A stretch of 62,704 nucleotides of DNA from Roseateles koreensis. Lineage in GTDB: Bacteria; Pseudomonadota; Gammaproteobacteria; Burkholderiales; Burkholderiaceae_C. The DNA lies in NCBI RefSeq assembly GCF_028595305.1, contig NZ_JAQQXS010000022.1, positions 1 through 62,704 on the forward strand, read 5' to 3'. Both the position numbers and the translations under genes were made by a program. Positions within the stretch are counted from its first letter, which is position 1. The number at the start of each line of letters is the position of its first letter. The notes beneath the pieces were generated by a model. That model had not been told where the DNA came from. It was given only the letters and a program-made list of their open reading frames with translations, and did no database searches. Positions 45,508 to 55,860 of this stretch are shown here, one piece after another.

Positions 45508-47379
45508 TCAAACGCGCCCGAACGCATCATCCGGGCGGGTCGCCAAGCGGGCTTGACACCAACCACGCAGGCTATTGAAAAAGGCAAGTTCCTGGGCATT
45601 CGCCAAATCTGCGATTCGCAGATTGGCTTCAATGAGACGTCCCTGATGCAGGAGTTCTTCCCGGTAGACGCCAGGCAGCAAGCCGGCTTGCAGCCGTGGC
45701 GTGAGCCAACGGCCATTCAACTGAACGGCGACATTGCCGAAGGTGCATTCGGTCAATTCGCCATCTTCGTTCCAAAGCAGCACGTCGAAGGCCTCAGCCG
45801 GCTTCGCACTGGTAAAAAAATCATAGGCTTCGCGCCGGGTCGTCTTGTGTTGCAGAAATTCAGCGCCCGGCCCCCGTGTCTGGATGGCCGACGGCGCGAG
45901 CGCGAGTATCACGCATTGCGGCGTGGCCGGCAGCGCGGTGGCCGTCACGGCCAGGCCCTCCCGCTCGCCCAGGGTGATTCGCACGCGCCAATCGCCCGCC
46001 GGCGTTTCGCTGGCCAGCGCCTGCAAACGGGCGCGCAAGTCAGCCAAGGGCAAACGCAGGCCGAAGTGCTGGCACGTGCGCTGCAAGCGCATGAGGTGGC
46101 CGTTCAGCCGTTGATAGACGCCGTGATCCAACCGCAGGGTTTCCAGGGCGGCAATGGGCGCCTGGGCGCGCGACAAAAAACGCGCCTTGGCGGCCCATTC
46201 AGCCACTTCCGCCTCCGGGTTTGAATCCAGGGTGATGGCACTGCCAACGCCCGCCACCAAACCGGCGGGCGCCGAGACACCCGCTGCAGGGGCTTGTTCA
46301 ACGGTGCGAATCGGCACATTGAAGGTGGCCACGCCGCCGGGCTGCAAGAGCCCAAGCGCGCCGCAGTACCAACCCCGCTCAGCGGGCTCCAACTCGTGGA
46401 TGATTTGCATGGCCCGAATTTTGGGCGCCCCCGTCACCGATCCACAAGGAAACAAGGCCGCAAACAACTCAGCCAGGGTCAAACGCGGGCGGCTGACCGC
46501 CGTCACCGTCGACGTCATCTGCCAGACTGTGGGCAGAGCATGCAATTCGAACAAACGCGGCACCCGAACGGTGCCCAACTGTGCGACGCGACTCATGTCA
46601 TTGCGCAGCAGGTCGACGATCATCAGATTCTCGGCGCGCTCTTTCAGGCTGGTGTGCAAATGGGCTTGCGCCGCCTCGTCCTCCACCACGTCCCGACCCC
46701 GTGTCGCCGTGCCCTTCATGGGTTGCGCGGCCAGCAACCACGCGTTGGCGGCACCAGGCACGGGCCGCCAGTCAAAAAACAACTCTGGCGAAACGCTGGC
46801 CACACCCGCCTCGCGCAAGAAGAGCGAAAAGCCGCCCGACTGCGCACGGTGCAAGGCCAAAAAATAATCCGCCAGATCGACGGACGGCGACAAGTCAGAG
46901 CGCAGCCGCGTGGTCAGGTTGACTTGATAGCAATCACCCGCCCGAATCCACTCACGGATGCGCTCGATGCGGGCGCACGATTGCGGCGCCTGCCCGTCGT
47001 CACACCAATCGGCACAGAGCCGCTGAACCTGGGCGTCAGCAATGCCGGGCTCGAAGCCGTCCGGCCAAGGCTCGGGCGCTGAGTCAAACACCGCAAATTC
47101 CGCCAAGGGCAGGGTAACGGAATGGGTCAGCAAAGCTTTGTCGAAAGCGCCTGCCGCCTCGTAACGCAAGCCCCCCAGCACCCAGGCGCCATCGCGGCTG
47201 GCCTGGTGCGCCTGCGTCAGCACCGCTGCCACATCAGAAGTGTGATGTGCACGCAGCCAACGCGCGGGCGGCGTGTAGAAGGCACCGCTCACGCGCTCGC
47301 CGTCCTCCCGCGCCAAAGGATGGCGCGGAAAATCAAAAGCCGCTGTCAAACGGCCTGCGGATCGCATGGCATCAGCCAC
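45508..47379 (-). CDS. pabBC: Bifunctional aminodeoxychorismate synthase component I / aminodeoxychorismate lyase
   Basis: A 623-residue fusion for p-aminobenzoate synthesis in folate biosynthesis. The PabB part (to about 375) has IRAGDCYQVNLTTRL, then PMKGTATRGRD, LIVDLLRNDMSRVA-like and FPCGSVTGAPKIRAM motifs of chorismate enzymes. The PabC part is a class IV aminotransferase-fold lyase with the phosphate-binding NEDGELTECTFGNVAVQLNG and TPRLQAGLLPGVYREELL. GTG 47379 follows AAGGA at good spacing. The gene ends 35 bases before the SNF2-like start on the same strand. Confidence 0.93.
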   Translation of the reverse strand: MADAMRSAGRLTAAFDFPRHPLAREDGERVSGAFYTPPARWLRAHHTSDVAAVLTQAHQASRDGAWVLGGLRYEAAGAFDKALLTHSVTLPLAEFAVFDSAPEPWPDGFEPGIADAQVQRLCADWCDDGQAPQSCARIERIREWIRAGDCYQVNLTTRLRSDLSPSVDLADYFLALHRAQSGGFSLFLREAGVASVSPELFFDWRPVPGAANAWLLAAQPMKGTATRGRDVVEDEAAQAHLHTSLKERAENLMIVDLLRNDMSRVAQLGTVRVPRLFELHALPTVWQMTSTVTAVSRPRLTLAELFAALFPCGSVTGAPKIRAMQIIHELEPAERGWYCGALGLLQPGGVATFNVPIRTVEQAPAAGVSAPAGLVAGVGSAITLDSNPEAEVAEWAAKARFLSRAQAPIAALETLRLDHGVYQRLNGHLMRLQRTCQHFGLRLPLADLRARLQALASETPAGDWRVRITLGEREGLAVTATALPATPQCVILALAPSAIQTRGPGAEFLQHKTTRREAYDFFTSAKPAEAFDVLLWNEDGELTECTFGNVAVQLNGRWLTPRLQAGLLPGVYREELLHQGRLIEANLRIADLANAQELAFFNSLRGWCQARLATRPDDAFGRV

Positions 47380-47442
47380 GAATCGTCCTTAAAAGGTCAG
47401 CGCGGTGAATAGGTTCTAACGCTCAACTTCAGCGCTTTGCCA

Positions 47443-48039
47443 TCAAAGGCTGAGGAAATGCGTTCGGTAGTAATCCAATTCATCAATGGACTCTTGGATA
47501 TCGGCCAAGGCGGTGTGCGCCTGCGCCTTCTTGAAGCCTGCCAGGATGTCGGGCTTCCAGCGTTTGGCCAATTCTTTCAAGGTCGAGACGTCCAGATTGC
47601 GGTAATGGAAGAAAGACTCCAGCTTGGGCATGTAATTGGCCAGGAAACGCCGATCCTGGCAGATGCTGTTGCCACACATGGGCGACTTGCCTGCGGGCAC
47701 GTACTGCTGCAAAAAGGCGATAGTCTGCGCTACCGCTTCATCTTCATCAATGGTGGAGGCCTTGACCCTGTCGATCAAGCCGCTCCTGCCGTGCGTACCC
47801 TTGTTCCAGGCGTCCATCTTGTCCAGCGTTGCATCTGTTTGATGAATCGCGAACACCGGGCCTTCAACCCGCACCGTCAGTTGCGGATCGGTCACTACCA
47901 CGGCGATCTCGATGATGCGGTCGCTGTCGGGGTACAGGCCGGTCATTTCCAGATCGATCCAGATCAGGTTCTGGTCACTGAGGGCCAGCACCGGCGTGGC
48001 GCTGTCAGGGCTGGAATCGGAGACGGGCGAGTTACTCAT
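47443..48039 (-). CDS. orn: Oligoribonuclease
   Basis: A 198-residue DEDDh exonuclease that clears 2-5 nucleotide RNAs and pGpG. Motifs are [20 protein letters not shown], then [18 protein letters not shown] and the C-terminal [21 protein letters not shown] 48039 is chosen over the longer frame, whose extra residues lack similarity. Divergent from the M48 peptidase gene by 93 bases. Confidence 0.97.
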   Translation of the reverse strand: MSNSPVSDSSPDSATPVLALSDQNLIWIDLEMTGLYPDSDRIIEIAVVVTDPQLTVRVEGPVFAIHQTDATLDKMDAWNKGTHGRSGLIDRVKASTIDEDEAVAQTIAFLQQYVPAGKSPMCGNSICQDRRFLANYMPKLESFFHYRNLDVSTLKELAKRWKPDILAGFKKAQAHTALADIQESIDELDYYRTHFLSL

Positions 48040-48132
48040 AGGGGCTTGATGTGGATCTTTGAATGAACTTCGAAGGGACTTTGATTGGGGCGTATTGTCG
48101 CAGCCCCGCACTGCAGCCCTACACTTCGGCCC

Positions 48133-49422
48133 ATGTTTGCAAGCATTCCTTCCATCTTGAACCCCCAAATCCTGGCCCAGGCCTTTGCTGCGGCGCTGGT
48201 GTTGACCCTGTTGGCCAAGTTTTGGCTCAGCAGCCGCCAGATTCGCCACGTGGCACAGCACCGCAACCAGGTACCGCCCGCATTTGCGAGTACCGTCTCG
48301 CTCGCCGCACACCAGAAGGCGGCCGACTACACCATCGCCCGCAGCCGATTCGGCCTGCTCAATCTGGCCTTCAGCACGGCCTTGTTACTGGGGTGGACGC
48401 TGCTCGGCGGGTTGGACGTGCTCAATGGCTGGGTCGCGCAAACCGTTGCGCCCCGGTGGGGCGGCATGGCGTATCAGCTGACGCTGATTCTTGTTTTTGC
48501 GTTGATTGGCGGCGTGCTGGATCTGCCCTGGGATATCTACAACACCTTCTCGCTGGAGCAACGCTTTGGCTTCAATCGCATCACGCCAAAGATGTTCGTG
48601 ATGGATGCGCTGAAAGGCCTATTCGTTGGTGCCTTGATCGGCCTGCCCATCGCCGCCCTGATCCTGTGGCTGATGGCCGCGGCGGGCAGCCTGTGGTGGC
48701 TATGGGCCTGGGGCGCGTGGATGGGCTTTAACCTGCTGATTCTGGTGCTCTACCCCACGGTCATCGCCCCGCTGTTCAATAAATTCGAGCCGCTGCCGGA
48801 CGAAGGCCTGAAGGCCAGTGTCGAGGGCTTGATGACGCGCTGCGGCTTCAAGGCCAAGGGCCTGTTTGTGATGGACGGCAGCCGCCGCTCGGCGCATGGC
48901 AATGCCTACTTCACGGGCTTCGGGCCTGCCAAGCGGGTGGTCTTCTTCGACACCTTGCTGGAGCGTCTCAACGGCCCAGAGGTGGAAGCCGTACTGGCGC
49001 ACGAGTTGGGCCACTTCAAGCACAAGCACGTGACCAAGCGCATGGTGCTGATGTTTGCCTTGAGCCTGGCCGGTTTTGCCTTGCTGGGCTGGTTGTCAAG
49101 CCAACCCGCGTTCTACGTGGCCTTCAGCGTGCTGCCCAATGCCACAGCCCCCAACGACGCGCTGGCCCTGCTGCTGTTCATGCTGGTGGTGCCGGTGTTT
49201 GGTTACTTCTTCACGCCCGTGGGCAGCTACTTTTCGCGGCGCGATGAATTTCAGGCCGATGCCTATGCCTGCGCCCAGGCCAATGGCGCTGATCTGGCCG
49301 CCGCCTTGCTCAAATTGCACGAAGACAATGCCGGCACATTGACGCCAGACCCTTTGTACGCCCGCTTCTACTACTCACACCCGCCCGCCAGCGAACGCCT
49401 GGCTGCGCTGCAGACCCACTGA
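48133..49422 (+). CDS. M48-family membrane zinc peptidase (Ste24/CAAX protease-like)
   Basis: A 429-residue inner membrane metallopeptidase of the Ste24 type with about six helices. The zinc motif is [10 protein letters not shown] (near residue 290), and the third ligand region is [38 protein letters not shown] is the conserved loop of this family. It likely takes part in membrane protein quality control. First of three closely packed genes with phhB (2-base gap) and rsgA. Confidence 0.93.
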   Translation: MFASIPSILNPQILAQAFAAALVLTLLAKFWLSSRQIRHVAQHRNQVPPAFASTVSLAAHQKAADYTIARSRFGLLNLAFSTALLLGWTLLGGLDVLNGWVAQTVAPRWGGMAYQLTLILVFALIGGVLDLPWDIYNTFSLEQRFGFNRITPKMFVMDALKGLFVGALIGLPIAALILWLMAAAGSLWWLWAWGAWMGFNLLILVLYPTVIAPLFNKFEPLPDEGLKASVEGLMTRCGFKAKGLFVMDGSRRSAHGNAYFTGFGPAKRVVFFDTLLERLNGPEVEAVLAHELGHFKHKHVTKRMVLMFALSLAGFALLGWLSSQPAFYVAFSVLPNATAPNDALALLLFMLVVPVFGYFFTPVGSYFSRRDEFQADAYACAQANGADLAAALLKLHEDNAGTLTPDPLYARFYYSHPPASERLAALQTH

Positions 49423-49424
49423 CC

Positions 49425-49769
49425 ATGAGCATCAACCTTCTTGTCGCCCAGTGCGACCCTCGCCCCGCCGCCCTCCCCGAGGCCGACCTGCAGCCCTGGC
49501 TCGCCAAAGTGCCCGGCTGGCAGCTTGTCAAATCCGACGACATGCCGCCCGCCCTTGAAGCGCATTTCGGCTTTGACAACTTCTACCAGACCATGGCCTT
49601 CGTGAACGCGGTGGCCGATATTGCGCACGGCCAAGACCATCACCCCGACATGATCGTCAGTTATGGCGCCTGTACGCTGCGCTTGTGGACGCATGCGGTC
49701 AACGCGTTGAGCGTGAATGACTTCATCTGCGCGGCGCAGATCTCGGCCCTCCCCGAGTCTGGCGCATGA
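49425..49769 (+). CDS. phhB: Pterin-4a-carbinolamine dehydratase
   Basis: A 114-residue enzyme that recycles 4a-hydroxytetrahydrobiopterin. It has GFDNFYQTMAFVNAVADIAH and HHPDMIVSYGACTLRLWTHA, with the dehydratase His residues, and LSVNDFICAAQI. No phenylalanine hydroxylase gene is in the window. Its stop overlaps rsgA (ATGA at 49766-49769). Confidence 0.93.
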   Translation: MSINLLVAQCDPRPAALPEADLQPWLAKVPGWQLVKSDDMPPALEAHFGFDNFYQTMAFVNAVADIAHGQDHHPDMIVSYGACTLRLWTHAVNALSVNDFICAAQISALPESGA

Positions 49770-50674
49770 GCCGTTTCGGCGACCTCGACCTCGGCTTGGT
49801 CGTGCGCGGCCATGGCCGTCACTACATCGTTGAAGACAGCGAAGGCCAGCGCCGGGTGTGCCATCCGCGGGGCAAAAAGAGCGACTGCGTAGTGGGCGAT
49901 GAAGTGCGCTGGGCCCCCAGCGGGTCGGACGAAGGCGTGATCGAAGCCGTTGAGCCGCGCCGTAACCTGCTGTTTCGCCAGGACGAATGGAAGACCAAGA
50001 GCTTCGCCGCCAACGTTGACCAATTGCTGATCCTGGTGGCGGTGGAGCCGGTTTTCAGCGAGAGCCAGTTGTGCCGCGCCTTGATCGCCGCGGAAGCCGC
50101 CGGCATCCACACCACCATCGCCCTCAACAAGACCGACCTGCCCGGCACGGCGGCGGCACGGGAGCGGCTCGCACCCTACCGCGCCATGGGGTTGAACATG
50201 ATGGAAATTGCGCTGAAGGCGCAGCCTCAGCAATCGATTGAAACGCTAACGCCGTGGCTCACCGGGCAGCGTAGCTTTGTGATGGGGCCCAGCGGCACCG
50301 GCAAAAGCACGTTGATCAATCTGTTGATTCCGGACGCCAAGGCGCAGGTGGGCGACATCTCGCAAGCCCTCAACTCAGGCCGCCACACCACCACCACCAC
50401 GCAGTGGTACTGGGTGGATGCCGAGCGCAAGTCGGCGCTCATCGACTCACCCGGGTTTCAAGAATTTGGCGTGCGCCAGGTCGAGCCGGCGCAACTGCCC
50501 TTGCTGATGCCTGATTTGCGTGCCCATGCCGACCACTGCCGCTTCTACAACTGCACCCATCAGCACGAGCCCGGCTGTGGCGTGCGAGACGCCGTTGAGG
50601 CCGGCCTGATCAGCGCCAGCCGCTACCGCATCTATGGCGAAATCCTGACCGAATTGACCAGCAAGCGCTGGTAG
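49766..50674 (+). CDS. rsgA: Ribosome small subunit-dependent GTPase A
   Basis: A 302-residue circularly permuted GTPase that assists 30S maturation. An N-terminal OB fold is followed by G4 ALNKTDLP, G1 GPSGTGKSTLIN and G3 DSPGFQEFG. The zinc site is CRFYNCTHQHEPGC, and the C-terminus ends in RYRIYGEILTEL. Four-base overlap with phhB. Confidence 0.96.
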   Translation: MSRFGDLDLGLVVRGHGRHYIVEDSEGQRRVCHPRGKKSDCVVGDEVRWAPSGSDEGVIEAVEPRRNLLFRQDEWKTKSFAANVDQLLILVAVEPVFSESQLCRALIAAEAAGIHTTIALNKTDLPGTAAARERLAPYRAMGLNMMEIALKAQPQQSIETLTPWLTGQRSFVMGPSGTGKSTLINLLIPDAKAQVGDISQALNSGRHTTTTTQWYWVDAERKSALIDSPGFQEFGVRQVEPAQLPLLMPDLRAHADHCRFYNCTHQHEPGCGVRDAVEAGLISASRYRIYGEILTELTSKRW

Positions 50675-50763
50675 CGGCCAGGAGTCTTTCCACGCCAAAA
50701 GCCGACCGCCGGCCCCACGACCCTGTGATGCGGATCAGAAAGGCACGGGGCGGGCGTGTGCGC

Positions 50764-51027
50764 TCAGGATTTCGCTTGCGGAACCTCACGCACCTCGACA
50801 TCAACCACCTCGCCCATGGGGCGCCTTGCCATGTCACGGCCCGCCCGAAACTGGCTGGCGCGACGCAAGCCGGACACATCCACCACGGGCTTGCGGCCCC
50901 GGACGAGACTCCACAGCGCCAGCGCCAGCATGGCAAACAGCGCCAGGCTCAGCAAGACAAGCACAAATACAGCGGTGGCCACGCCCAGCACGAGGCGGGC
51001 CAGCAGGGTCACAAAAGCAGAAATCAT
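50764..51027 (-). CDS. Small membrane protein, uncharacterised
   Basis: An 87-residue protein with one long hydrophobic segment (residues about 1-45, FVTLLARLVLGVATAVFVLV onward) and a basic, then acidic, soluble tail (GRKPVVDVSGLRRASQFRAG, VVDVEVREVPQ). AGAGGG lies five bases before ATG 51027; a GTG at 51033 is less likely. I do not recognise a family. Codon use is normal for the region, so it is probably a real gene. Confidence 0.7.
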   Translation of the reverse strand: MISAFVTLLARLVLGVATAVFVLVLLSLALFAMLALALWSLVRGRKPVVDVSGLRRASQFRAGRDMARRPMGEVVDVEVREVPQAKS

Positions 51028-51087
51028 CAACACCCTCTTTCAGTTCAGGCCAGGGATTGCCACAGATGGGGGCAATCCCACCGCTTT

Positions 51088-51840
51088 TCAACCCCGCCCC
51101 ACCAGGGGCATGGTGGTTGCCATGACCGTCATCTGCTGCACATTGGCGGACAAAGGCAGGCTGGCCATGTACAGCACGGCCCGCACCACATCGGCAACGT
51201 CCATGGTGGCCTCTACAGCCGTCTGGCCGTTGGCCTGCTTCACACCTCGCGTCATGGGCATGGCCATTTCAGTCAAGGCATTGCCGATATCGATCTGCCC
51301 GCAGGCAATGTCAAACGCCCGGCCATCCAAAGACAGCGCCTTGGTCAGGCCGGTGATGGCATGTTTGGTGGCGGTATACGGCGCCGAATTGGGGCGGGGC
51401 GATTGCGCCGACACCGAGCCGTTGTTGATGATGCGTCCGCCACGCGGGCTTTGCGCCTTCATCAACTTAAAGGCCGCTTGTGCACAGTAGAAACTACCGC
51501 TCAGATTGACGTCCAGCACCGTCTGCCATTGCTGAGGTGTCAATTCATCAATAGGCACCGGCGGCGCGGAAATGCCAGCGTTGTTGAACAACACATCCAA
51601 TCGACCGAATGTATCTTGCACCCGCGCAAACAAGGCGGCCACCTGCTCGGCATGCCCGATATCGCCCACCAGCACGAAGGAGCGGGCCGAGTCAGCAAGC
51701 GCGGCGGTTTCCCGCAAAGTCGCCTCGTGCCGACCCACCAGCGCCACACGGTACCCCGCTTGCATCAAGCCCAGCGCCACGGCCCGGCCGATGCCGGAAC
51801 CAGCGCCGGTGACAAGGGCGAATTTATCGAAAGTCGTCAT
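51088..51840 (-). CDS. Short-chain dehydrogenase/reductase
   Basis: A 250-residue Rossmann enzyme with [19 protein letters not shown] for NAD(P) binding, NNAG in [12 protein letters not shown], catalytic Ser in [13 protein letters not shown] and Y-x-x-x-K as [11 protein letters not shown]. Substrate unknown. It begins 53 bases downstream of prlC on the same strand and may share its transcript. Confidence 0.93.
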   Translation of the reverse strand: MTTFDKFALVTGAGSGIGRAVALGLMQAGYRVALVGRHEATLRETAALADSARSFVLVGDIGHAEQVAALFARVQDTFGRLDVLFNNAGISAPPVPIDELTPQQWQTVLDVNLSGSFYCAQAAFKLMKAQSPRGGRIINNGSVSAQSPRPNSAPYTATKHAITGLTKALSLDGRAFDIACGQIDIGNALTEMAMPMTRGVKQANGQTAVEATMDVADVVRAVLYMASLPLSANVQQMTVMATTMPLVGRG

Positions 51841-51893
51841 GCAAATTTCTCTCGGGTTGGGAAAAAGAACGCTCGCTGCAGCCTCAAACTCTC

Positions 51894-53957
51894 TCAGCCA
51901 GCCTGCAAACCACGCGCTTTGAGCATGGGCTCAACACGCGGGTCGCGCCCGCGGAAGGCACGAAAGGCTTCGCCCGGCTCGCGGCTGTTGCCGGTAGCGT
52001 AGATGCAGTCCAGCAAGCGCCGGGCCACCGCGGGGTCGAATACATCACCGGCCTCCACAAAGGCCTCAAAGCCATCGGTCTCCAGCACTTCCGCCCACAT
52101 ATACACGTAGTAGCCCGAGGCGTAGGAGCTGCCGGCAAACAGGTGCTGGAAATGCGTGAGCCGATGGTTCACGCCGACCGCGTCGGGCAGGCCATAGGCT
52201 GCCAAGGTTTGCGCCTCAAAAGCCTGTACCTCCGGGCCTTGCATGTCCGTCAAAGAATGAACGGCCAGATCCACCAGGGCACTGGCCGTATAACGCAGCG
52301 TCTCATAACCCTGATTGAACAAGGCGGCGGCCTTGAGCTTGGCCAGCAAGGCGTCGGGAATGGCTTCGCCGGTTTGATAGTGGCGGGCATGTTTTTTCAG
52401 CACCGCTGGTTCGGCCATCCAATGCTCGAACATCTGCGAGGGAAATTCGACGAAATCGCGCAGCACCTGGGTGCCCGAGAGCCGCTCGAATTCAACGTCA
52501 GACAACAGCCCGTGCAAGCCATGACCAAACTCATGAAACAACGTGCGTGTGTCATCAAAACTCAGCAAGGTGGGCTGGCCTGGCACGCCCTTGGCAAAGT
52601 TGTTGTTGTTCAGGATGATGGGCAAAACGTTCACGCCCTGCGAACCCTGGCGTGCCTGCCACTGCAGGGCATTCATCCAGGCGCCGCTGCGCTTGCTCAT
52701 GCGGGCGAAGTTGTCTTGCAAAAACACACCGCGCAAACCGCCCTCGGCACCATGAACCTCGTACACCTTGACGTCTGGGTGATAGCCCTGCGCTGCGGGC
52801 TGGGCAATGAAGCGCAGGCCAAACAAGCGCTGCGCACAATCGAACAGGGCCTGCACCATCGCGTCCAAGGGGAAGTAGGGTTTGACCTCCGCCTCGTCCA
52901 GGTCATAGCGGGCCTTGCGTACTTTCTCGGTATAAAAGCGCCAGTCCCAGGCCCGCAAAGGCAAGACCTGACCCTGGCTTTGCATCATCGCCTCTAAGGC
53001 CTGTTGCTCCAGCGCGGCGGCGGCTTTGGCGGGAGCCCAAACTTGTTCCAACAAGGCCAGCACGGCCTGGCGCGACCCCGCCATGGTGTCGGTCAAGGCA
53101 TAGTCAGCGTAGCAGGCGTGGCCATGCAAGCGCGCCTGCTCCTGGCGCAGCGTGAGAATTTCTCGCGCGATGGCGCGGTTGTCGGTGGCACCCTCGTGCG
53201 CGCCGCGGCTCACCCACGCGGCGTAGGCCTGCTCGCGCAGATCGCGACGCTCGCTGAAGGTCAGGAAAGGAACAATCAACGAGCGCGACAAGGTGATGAC
53301 ATGCCCGGCTAGGCCCCGGTCCGCCGCAGCCTGGCTGGCCGCTTGCCGCACAAACTCCGGCAGGCCCGCCAGATCCGCTTCGCCTTGCAGCTGCAGCTGA
53401 TAGGCGCTCTCATCCGCCAACACGTTTTGCCCGAACCGTGTGTGCAGCTCCGCCAAGCGCGACATCAAGACCGCATAACGCGCTTGCTCAGCGGGCACCA
53501 ACTGAGCGCCGGCCCGCACGAAGTCCAGATGCACACGCTCCAGCAAACGCAGGGACTGCGGCGGCAAGCCCAGCCCGTGCCGCGCCTGATAGACCGCATT
53601 CACCCGCTGAAACAGGCCGGCGTGCATGTACACCCAGCTGTTGTGCGCCGCCAATGGGGCTGCCAGCATGCGCTGGGCCGCTTGCAACTCAGGGTTTGTG
53701 GCGGAGGCCGCCAAGGTGCCGAACACATGCGCCACGCGCCCCAACAAGCCTCCGCTAGCGTCAAAACGAACGAGCGTGTTGTCGAAAGTCGCGGGCTCGG
53801 CTTGGGCTGCAATGGCGTTCAGTTCGGCACGATGCGCATCCAGTGCCCATTCAAAGGCTGGCGCGAAATGAGCGGCCGCGATCTGCCCAAAGGGCGGCAG
53901 CCCGCAAGGGCCCGTCCAGTCTTGCAACAAAGGGTTGTTCTGAAGTTGGGGGCTCAT
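51894..53957 (-). CDS. prlC: M3-family oligopeptidase A
   Basis: A 687-residue cytoplasmic zinc peptidase that degrades short peptides and cleaved signal peptides. The zinc motif is [15 protein letters not shown] (near residue 475). [20 protein letters not shown] and [14 protein letters not shown] are conserved M3 blocks. Start is ATG 53957 ([14 protein letters not shown]); an upstream codon at 53981 is less likely. Size is as expected. Confidence 0.95.
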   Translation of the reverse strand: MSPQLQNNPLLQDWTGPCGLPPFGQIAAAHFAPAFEWALDAHRAELNAIAAQAEPATFDNTLVRFDASGGLLGRVAHVFGTLAASATNPELQAAQRMLAAPLAAHNSWVYMHAGLFQRVNAVYQARHGLGLPPQSLRLLERVHLDFVRAGAQLVPAEQARYAVLMSRLAELHTRFGQNVLADESAYQLQLQGEADLAGLPEFVRQAASQAAADRGLAGHVITLSRSLIVPFLTFSERRDLREQAYAAWVSRGAHEGATDNRAIAREILTLRQEQARLHGHACYADYALTDTMAGSRQAVLALLEQVWAPAKAAAALEQQALEAMMQSQGQVLPLRAWDWRFYTEKVRKARYDLDEAEVKPYFPLDAMVQALFDCAQRLFGLRFIAQPAAQGYHPDVKVYEVHGAEGGLRGVFLQDNFARMSKRSGAWMNALQWQARQGSQGVNVLPIILNNNNFAKGVPGQPTLLSFDDTRTLFHEFGHGLHGLLSDVEFERLSGTQVLRDFVEFPSQMFEHWMAEPAVLKKHARHYQTGEAIPDALLAKLKAAALFNQGYETLRYTASALVDLAVHSLTDMQGPEVQAFEAQTLAAYGLPDAVGVNHRLTHFQHLFAGSSYASGYYVYMWAEVLETDGFEAFVEAGDVFDPAVARRLLDCIYATGNSREPGEAFRAFRGRDPRVEPMLKARGLQAG

Positions 53958-54112
53958 GGCGCGGTCGGTATGTTCAATCAAAAAGAAAAGCGCCAGGCTG
54001 GTGAGCTTGGCGCCTTGTGCAAATTTTCTGAGCGGCTGACGGTCCGATGGCAGGCCATCAAGCCCGCTGGCCTTCAGATGCCACCGCTCGTTGAGCGGAC
54101 TATTGGGCCGCG

Positions 54113-54802
54113 TTATTTGGCAGCTGGGGCCGCAGCAGCACGCTCTTTCTTGATGGCTTGCTCGTCGGCTTCGTCATAAGCCTTGTTGCCGCATTCAGCC
54201 TTCCAGGAGTCAACCTTGTCCAGATGGGCTTCGGTGCGCTCTTCCAGGGCCTTGAAGCTGGCGTTGAAAGGGTCGACCTTGTCGGAGAAGACCTTGCGCT
54301 TGGCGGCCAGCGTCTTGCCGCGCTCGATCACCGGGGCTGCGCTGGCGTCGAACTTGGCTGCGCGCGCTTCGTATTCTTTGCGCTTGGCTTCGAGCTCTTC
54401 TTTTTCCATCTTCGGCGCAGCGGCGCGGATGTCTTCGTTCATCTTCAGGATGCCTTCACGCTCCTTCTTGAATTCGGCCACCTCGGCGCTGTAGGCGTCT
54501 TCTTCTTTCTGAAGATCGTCCTTTTCTTTCTTCAGGGCAACGCTCTGGTCCTTGTAGGCTTGCTGGCCCTCCTTGATGGACAAGGCTTCCTTGGTGTTGG
54601 CGTCGTACAGGTTCATGCAGCTGCGCAATTCATCGCGCGTCATGACCTTGGGCTTGGGTTTCTCGACCACGGGCTTACCGACCTTGTTGTTCTTGGGGTC
54701 GACCTTGGCGTTCGGGTTGGTCGTGATGTTGGACTGGGCTGCCGCCTGGAAAGAAACCGGCAGCAAGGCCGCCAGGGCAAGAGCGAGAACGATAGTTTTC
54801 AT
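54113..54802 (-). CDS. Exported coiled-coil protein, uncharacterised
   Basis: A 229-residue protein with a clear signal peptide (TIVLALALAALLPVSFQAAA) and a highly charged helical body. Heptad-like stretches such as LKKEKDDLQKEEDAYSAEVA and KEELEAKRKEYEARAAKF suggest a periplasmic coiled coil. Two cysteines, SCMNLYD and AECGN, flank the helical region and could form a disulfide. I recognise no named family. It stands alone between prlC and a small gene. Confidence 0.8.
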   Translation of the reverse strand: MKTIVLALALAALLPVSFQAAAQSNITTNPNAKVDPKNNKVGKPVVEKPKPKVMTRDELRSCMNLYDANTKEALSIKEGQQAYKDQSVALKKEKDDLQKEEDAYSAEVAEFKKEREGILKMNEDIRAAAPKMEKEELEAKRKEYEARAAKFDASAAPVIERGKTLAAKRKVFSDKVDPFNASFKALEERTEAHLDKVDSWKAECGNKAYDEADEQAIKKERAAAAPAAK

Positions 54803-54915
54803 GACAATGACTCGGCAGCTAAGCCTGAAATTTGAAGCGAAAGCAGAACTATGCCACGCCCGGCCCGGGCTGGGCCTGAGGCGAAATACTCAGTTGCACT
54901 TTGAAAGACGGGGGA

Positions 54916-55188
54916 TCAGGCCAGTGCTTTGCGCAGCAATTCGGCCACCAGCCCGTTGATGCCATCGGCATGGCCGGCCGCGCGCTCGCGCAGGGTTTGC
55001 GTCAACTCCGAAGGCAGCTTGCAGGCAAACGGCACCAGGCCTGCGGCTGCGTCGAGGCGGCGCTGCTCCTTGCGGTCCGGCAATTGGGCCGCACCTTGTC
55101 CAAAGCGGCCGGGGACGGGGGCACCGCGCATCTGGCTGTCCAGCTTCAGGCCGGCAAGGCGATCGAGGTCCGTTTTCTTCATGCTCAT
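54916..55188 (-). CDS. Small conserved hypothetical protein
   Basis: A 90-residue basic protein: the N-terminal MKKTDLDRLAGLKLDSQM is followed by a C-terminal helical part, KLPSELTQTLRERAAGHADG. The latter resembles a ribbon-helix-helix-like or short helical regulator. The start may be 55188 or 55182. Divergent from yaeQ. Function unknown. Confidence 0.65.
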   Translation of the reverse strand: MSMKKTDLDRLAGLKLDSQMRGAPVPGRFGQGAAQLPDRKEQRRLDAAAGLVPFACKLPSELTQTLRERAAGHADGINGLVAELLRKALA

Positions 55189-55294
55189 GGGGTGTCCACA
55201 GTGGGTTCAGTGGATGCGATTGTCCGTCATCGATAATCCGCCACTTTGCCGCAGCCCATTTGCCTGCAGCCACACCAACCGAGCGCCCGCCCAC

Positions 55295-55855
55295 ATGGCC
55301 ATCAAAGCCACCATCCACAAAGCCCAAGTGCAGATCGCCGACATGGACCGCAACGTCTATGGCGAACACAGCCTGACCATCGCCCGCCAGCCCTCGGAAA
55401 CCGACGAGCGCATGATGATCCGCATCCTGGCTTTTGCCTTGAACGTTCCGGCCGATGACCTGAACGGGCGGCTCGAACTGACCAAAGGCCTGGCCGATGC
55501 CGACGAGCCCGAACTGTGGCAGCGCGACCTGACCGGTGAGATCAAACACTGGATTGACCTGGGCCAGCCCGATGATCGGCGCCTGCTCAAGGCCCATGGC
55601 CGCTCCGAGCTCGTCAGCGTGTACGGCTTTGCCTACAGCACGGCCATTTGGTGGGCCAATATCGAATCTAAGCTGACCCGGCTCAACCGCCTGGCGGTCT
55701 GGCAGATTCCGTCAGAGCAATCTCAGGCGCTGGCCAAATTTGCGCAGCGCAGCATGCAGCTGCAAGTCACGGTGCAAGACGGCGGCATCTACGTCTCCAC
55801 CGCCGCTGACTCGCTTGAAATCAACCCGATTGCCCTGCGCCGCCCAGGAGAGTAA
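55295..55855 (+). CDS. yaeQ: YaeQ family protein
   Basis: A 186-residue cytoplasmic protein with IHKAQVQIADMDRNVYGEHS, then RQPSETDERMMIRILAFAL and VWQIPSEQSQALAKFAQRSM, all characteristic of YaeQ. The fold is nuclease-like, but the function is not established. The frame is open far upstream; ATG 55295 is where the family match starts. The peptidase gene follows five bases after the stop. Confidence 0.94.
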   Translation: MAIKATIHKAQVQIADMDRNVYGEHSLTIARQPSETDERMMIRILAFALNVPADDLNGRLELTKGLADADEPELWQRDLTGEIKHWIDLGQPDDRRLLKAHGRSELVSVYGFAYSTAIWWANIESKLTRLNRLAVWQIPSEQSQALAKFAQRSMQLQVTVQDGGIYVSTAADSLEINPIALRRPGE

Positions 55856-55860
55856 AAGCC

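Noticed and set aside
50725-52002. Plus-strand 425-codon frame opposite the small membrane protein, SDR and prlC end
   Set aside because: Covers three convincing genes on the minus strand; no family similarity.
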